From JAKACA01 sp963769255 (GTDB taxonomy: Bacteria > Actinomycetota > Acidimicrobiia > Acidimicrobiales > Bog-793): a stretch of 64,000 nucleotides of DNA. Both the position numbers and the translations under genes were made by a program. The notes under the pieces were generated by a model that was not told the origin of the DNA, did not search any database, and was given only the letters and a program-made list of their open reading frames with translations. The DNA lies in contig CAVYKV010000003.1 of assembly GCA_963769255.1 (NCBI GenBank), forward strand, positions 62,001 through 126,000. The letters run 5' to 3'. Below are positions 61,002 to 64,000 of this stretch, one piece after another. Numbering within the stretch: the stretch's first letter is position 1; each line of letters begins with the position of its first letter.

Positions 61002-62921
61002 ATGTCGGTGACGACGTCATACGAAGCAAGTGACATCACCGTCTTGGAAGGACTGGAGCCCGTTCGGCTGCGGCCGGGCATGTACATCGGCTCGACGGGC
61101 CCGAGCGGGCTGCACCATCTCGTGTGGGAGATCGTAGACAACGCCGTGGACGAGGCCATGGCCGGCTACTGCACACGCATCGACGTCACCCTGCTCGCCG
61201 ACGGCGGCTGCCGTGTCGTCGACAACGGCCGGGGCATCCCCGTCGACCAGCACCCGCAGTACACGGACAAGTCGGCCGCCGAGGTCGTGTACACGATGCT
61301 GCACGCCGGCGGGAAGTTCGGCGGCCGGGGCTACAAGGTCTCAGGCGGGCTGCACGGCGTAGGCGCCTCGGTCGTCAATGCCCTCTCGCGGCGGCTCTTG
61401 CTCGAGATCGACCGTGACGGCAAGCACTACGCCATGGAGTTCACCGACGGCGGCAATCCGACGGGGCCGCTCCACGTCGTGGGTGAGGCCCCCCGCGGCA
61501 GGACCGGCACGACGGTCGTCTTCTGGCCGGACGCCACCATCTTCGACGAGGTCGACTTCCGCGCCCAGACCGTGCTCGAGCGCTTGCAGATCATGGCCTT
61601 CCTCAACCGCGCCCTCGAGATCCGCTTCAAGGACGAGCGCCCCGGCCACGAGGCGTCCGAGACCTTCCGCTACACGGGCGGGATCGTCGACTACGTGAAG
61701 CACCTCAATGTCGCCAAGGAGGCGCTGTTCCGCAAGGTGGTTTCCTTCACCCAGGTGGAAGAGTCGCAAGAGGTCGAGGTCGCTCTGCAGTGGAACACCG
61801 GCTTCTACGAGAGCATCTATTCCTTCGCCAACGGGATCGCCACCATCGAGGGTGGCATGCACGAGGAGGGGCTCCGCAAGTCCCTCACGAACGTCGTCAA
61901 CAAGTACGCCCGCCTCTGGAACCTCGTGAAGGAGGGGGCCGAGTCACTCGACGGTCGCGACATCCGTGAGGGCCTCACCGGCATCGTCTCGGTGCGCCTC
62001 ACGGATCCGCAGTTCGAAGGGCAGACGAAGGGGAAGCTCGGCAACACGGCGACCCGTTCCCTCGTCGAGCGCGCCACCAATTCCAAGCTGAGCGAGTGGT
62101 TCGACGAGAACCCGAAGGAAGGGCGCCAGATCGTGCAGAAGGCGCTCCTCGCCCAGCGCGCCCGCATGGCTGCCAACCAGGCCCGCGACCTCACGCGCCG
62201 CAAGAGCGCCCTCGACGGTGCCGGGCTTCCCGGCAAGCTCTACGACTGCTCGTCGCGTGACTCGAGGGAGTCGGAGATCTTCATCGTGGAGGGCAACTCC
62301 GCCGCCGGCTCTGCCGTGAAGGCTCGTGACCCGAGGACGCAGGCGATCCTGCCCATCCGGGGGAAGATCCTGAACGTCGAGCGGGCCCGTGTCGACAAGA
62401 TGTTGAAGAACGCCGAGATCCAGGCACTCATCATGGCCATCGGGGCCGGGCTGGCGGAGGACTTCGACGTCACGAAGACCCGGTACAACAAGGTCATCAT
62501 CCTCGCCGACGCCGATGTCGACGGCTCTCACATCCGGACGCTCCTCTTGACGTTCTTCCTCCGGCAGATGAAGCCGCTCATCGAAGCCGGCCACGTCTAC
62601 GCCGCCCAGCCGCCCCTCTACTCGGCCGAGGTGGGCAACGCCAAGGTGTACCTGAAGGACGACGCCGCCCGGGCGAGGTTCCTGCAGGAGCACCCGAACT
62701 ACTCGAAGGAGTTCCAGCGGTTGAAGGGGCTCGGCGAGATGAACTGGCAGGAGCTCAAGGAGACGACGATCGACCCGACGAAGCGGTCCCTCCTCCAGAT
62801 CAACATGGAGGTGGCGAGCATCGCCGACGAGGTGTGCTCGGTCCTCATGGGCGACGACGTCGAAGAGCGCCGCAAGTTCATCCAGCAGAACGCAAAGGAC
62901 ATCCGCTTCCTCGACATCTGA
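61002..62921 (+). CDS. gyrB: DNA gyrase subunit B
   Basis: This 639-residue GyrB has the GHKL ATPase (RPGMYIGSTGPSGLHHLVWE, VDNGRGIPVD, GGLHGVGASVVNALS) and Toprim (FIVEGNSAAGSA, ILADADVDGSHIRTLLL) domains. The C-terminal tail ends QNAKDIRFLDI. The Toprim motif reads EGNSAAGSA where EGDSAGGSA is most common; Asn432 corresponds to E. coli Asp426. ATG 61002 starts MSVTTSYEASDITVLEGLEP. It is followed by gyrA. Confidence 0.96.
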   Translation: MSVTTSYEASDITVLEGLEPVRLRPGMYIGSTGPSGLHHLVWEIVDNAVDEAMAGYCTRIDVTLLADGGCRVVDNGRGIPVDQHPQYTDKSAAEVVYTMLHAGGKFGGRGYKVSGGLHGVGASVVNALSRRLLLEIDRDGKHYAMEFTDGGNPTGPLHVVGEAPRGRTGTTVVFWPDATIFDEVDFRAQTVLERLQIMAFLNRALEIRFKDERPGHEASETFRYTGGIVDYVKHLNVAKEALFRKVVSFTQVEESQEVEVALQWNTGFYESIYSFANGIATIEGGMHEEGLRKSLTNVVNKYARLWNLVKEGAESLDGRDIREGLTGIVSVRLTDPQFEGQTKGKLGNTATRSLVERATNSKLSEWFDENPKEGRQIVQKALLAQRARMAANQARDLTRRKSALDGAGLPGKLYDCSSRDSRESEIFIVEGNSAAGSAVKARDPRTQAILPIRGKILNVERARVDKMLKNAEIQALIMAIGAGLAEDFDVTKTRYNKVIILADADVDGSHIRTLLLTFFLRQMKPLIEAGHVYAAQPPLYSAEVGNAKVYLKDDAARARFLQEHPNYSKEFQRLKGLGEMNWQELKETTIDPTKRSLLQINMEVASIADEVCSVLMGDDVEERRKFIQQNAKDIRFLDI

Positions 62922-62993
62922 TCCCGGGCGGGGCCGAGCCCCGCCGTCGGGCGACGACGAGGACAGCGGCACGACTCGGAGGCACAACGGGAC

Positions 62994-64000
62994 ATGGCCG
63001 GACCGGACGGCAACGGCAACAACGGACCGGCGGCGGATTCCCCGGGCGACGGGGGCTCGAGCGTCGGCATCGCTCCCATCGAGATCCAGGAGGAGATGGA
63101 GCGGTCCTTCCTCGAGTACTCCATGTCCGTCATCGTGCAGCGGGCACTGCCCGACGTGCGCGACGGGCTGAAGCCGGTGCACCGCCGGATCCTCTACGCC
63201 ATGAGCGAGGAGAACCTTCGCCCGGACCGTCCCTTCGTGAAGAGCGCAGCCGTCGTGGGCGAGGTGATGAAGACGTTCCACCCCCACGGCGACATGGCCA
63301 TCTACGACGCCCTCGCCCGTATGGTGCAGGACTTCAGCCTCCGCTACCCGCTCATCGCCGGTCACGGAGACTTCGGGGCGCCCGGCCCGAACATGGGCCC
63401 GGCCGCCTCCCGCTACACCGAGTGCCGGCTCGCCCCGCTGGCCATGGCGCTCCTCGACGGCATCGACGAGGACACCGTCGACATGATGCCGAACTACGAC
63501 GGCTCCACGGAGCAGCCGACCGTCCTCCCGTCTCGTTTCCCGAACCTCCTCGTGAACGGCTCACAGGGGATCGCCGTCGGCATGGCGACGAACATCCCGC
63601 CCCACAATCTGGGCGAAGTCGTCGACGCCGTGCTGCACGTCCTCGAGAACCCGGACGCCACTCCCGACGAGCTCATGCGCTTCGTGAAGGGTCCCGACTT
63701 CCCGACGGGCGCCCAGATCCTCGGCCGCGCCGGCATCCTCGACGCCTACCGGACGGGCCGGGGCTCCGTCAAGCTGCGTGCCGTCGCCGAGATCGAGGAG
63801 GTCAAGGGCGGCCGCCAGCAGATCGTCGTCACCGAGATCCCCTACCAGACCTCCGCCGAGGCGATCGCCGAGCGCACCGCCGAGGCGCACGCCGCCGGCC
63901 TCGTCCCCGGCATCGACACCATCGAGAACCTCTCGGCGGGTGAGTCGACGCGCCTCATCATCGGCTTGAAGCGTGATGCGAACGCCAACGTCGTGCTCAA
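62994..64000 (+). CDS. gyrA: DNA gyrase subunit A, 3' end outside window
   Basis: The first 335 codons of GyrA are present. EEMERSFLEYSMSVIVQRAL opens the catalytic domain, the helix-turn-helix holds HPHGDMAIYDALARMVQDFS, and the active-site tyrosine is in AASRYTECRL. The fluoroquinolone position equivalent to E. coli Ser83 is Met101 here (codon 63294-63296). DPGDGGSS-like residues precede the family start, so ATG 62994 gives a short acidic leader. Confidence 0.95.
   Translation, partial: MAGPDGNGNNGPAADSPGDGGSSVGIAPIEIQEEMERSFLEYSMSVIVQRALPDVRDGLKPVHRRILYAMSEENLRPDRPFVKSAAVVGEVMKTFHPHGDMAIYDALARMVQDFSLRYPLIAGHGDFGAPGPNMGPAASRYTECRLAPLAMALLDGIDEDTVDMMPNYDGSTEQPTVLPSRFPNLLVNGSQGIAVGMATNIPPHNLGEVVDAVLHVLENPDATPDELMRFVKGPDFPTGAQILGRAGILDAYRTGRGSVKLRAVAEIEEVKGGRQQIVVTEIPYQTSAEAIAERTAEAHAAGLVPGIDTIENLSAGESTRLIIGLKRDANANVVL

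Noticed and set aside
62834..63943. A 369-codon plus-strand frame overlapping gyrB and gyrA
   Set aside because: It is another frame of gyrA and is mostly Arg/Pro/Gly; the gyrA frame has all catalytic motifs.

Overview
This 64 kb window is high-GC chromosomal DNA from an actinobacterium (Actinomycetota). The evidence is a WhiB regulator, Ku, a CwlM-like amidase homologue, DUF5318 and DUF6049 proteins, a DciA-type DUF721 gene between recF and gyrB, and the gene order around dnaA. The deep lineage is not fixed by the sequence. A branch outside the classical Mycobacterium/Streptomyces orders (for example Acidimicrobiia-like) would fit, but this is inference. The right two thirds follows the Mycobacterium tuberculosis order on both sides of the origin, with insertions and rearrangements.

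Left, 1-10.5 kb: a catabolic region. One minus-strand operon encodes a family 5 solute-binding lipoprotein, a class I glutamine amidotransferase, two D-hydantoinase/dihydropyrimidinase-family amidohydrolases and a gene cut by the window edge. It probably takes up and opens cyclic amides or ureides. Next come a GntR/FCD regulator overlapping an aspartate ammonia-lyase gene, and a divergent asparaginase. Related operator-like sequences lie before the binding protein and between lyase and asparaginase. A methyltransferase and a proline iminopeptidase follow.

10.5-28.3 kb: mixed accessory and housekeeping genes. These include a DUF1206 membrane protein, WhiB, a small Rho_N/HeH-like protein, a STAS anti-anti-sigma factor, a GH15 glycosidase, an SDR and an enolase-superfamily enzyme. 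A four-gene oxidative cluster follows (ThDP enzyme, membrane protein, gluconate-dehydrogenase subunit 3-like protein, GMC flavoprotein). It carries at least seven apparent single-base frameshifts, so it is either badly sequenced or decaying. Then come a YbjQ protein, histidine phosphatase, DEDDh exonuclease, PLP decarboxylase, aminotransferase, pterin dehydratase and Ku.

28.4-37.3 kb: rpsF-ssb-rpsR-rplI-dnaB on the minus strand, with a mini-intein inside DnaB. panB, DUF5318, a CPBP protease-like protein, and a PadR regulator followed by ino1 come next. The PadR gene has a perfect palindrome over its own promoter. 37.3-56.1 kb: a PAS-GGDEF-EAL protein, cca, a deacetylase-family protein, DUF6049, murJ, degV, trxB, trxA, a probably inactive CwlM-like protein, parB, parA, a LAGLIDADG-like small protein, parS-like repeats, rsmG, a single reading frame joining YidC to Jag/KhpB, yidD, rnpA and rpmH. 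56.1-64 kb: dnaA, a probable oriC, dnaN, recF, dciA, gyrB and the start of gyrA.

Most noteworthy are the YidC-Jag single frame with two internal start signals, the DnaB mini-intein, the LAGLIDADG-like gene and 78-bp-spaced parS-like repeats inside the par locus, and the gyrase residues at quinolone-determining positions. All calls come from reading the sequence; no database search was run.
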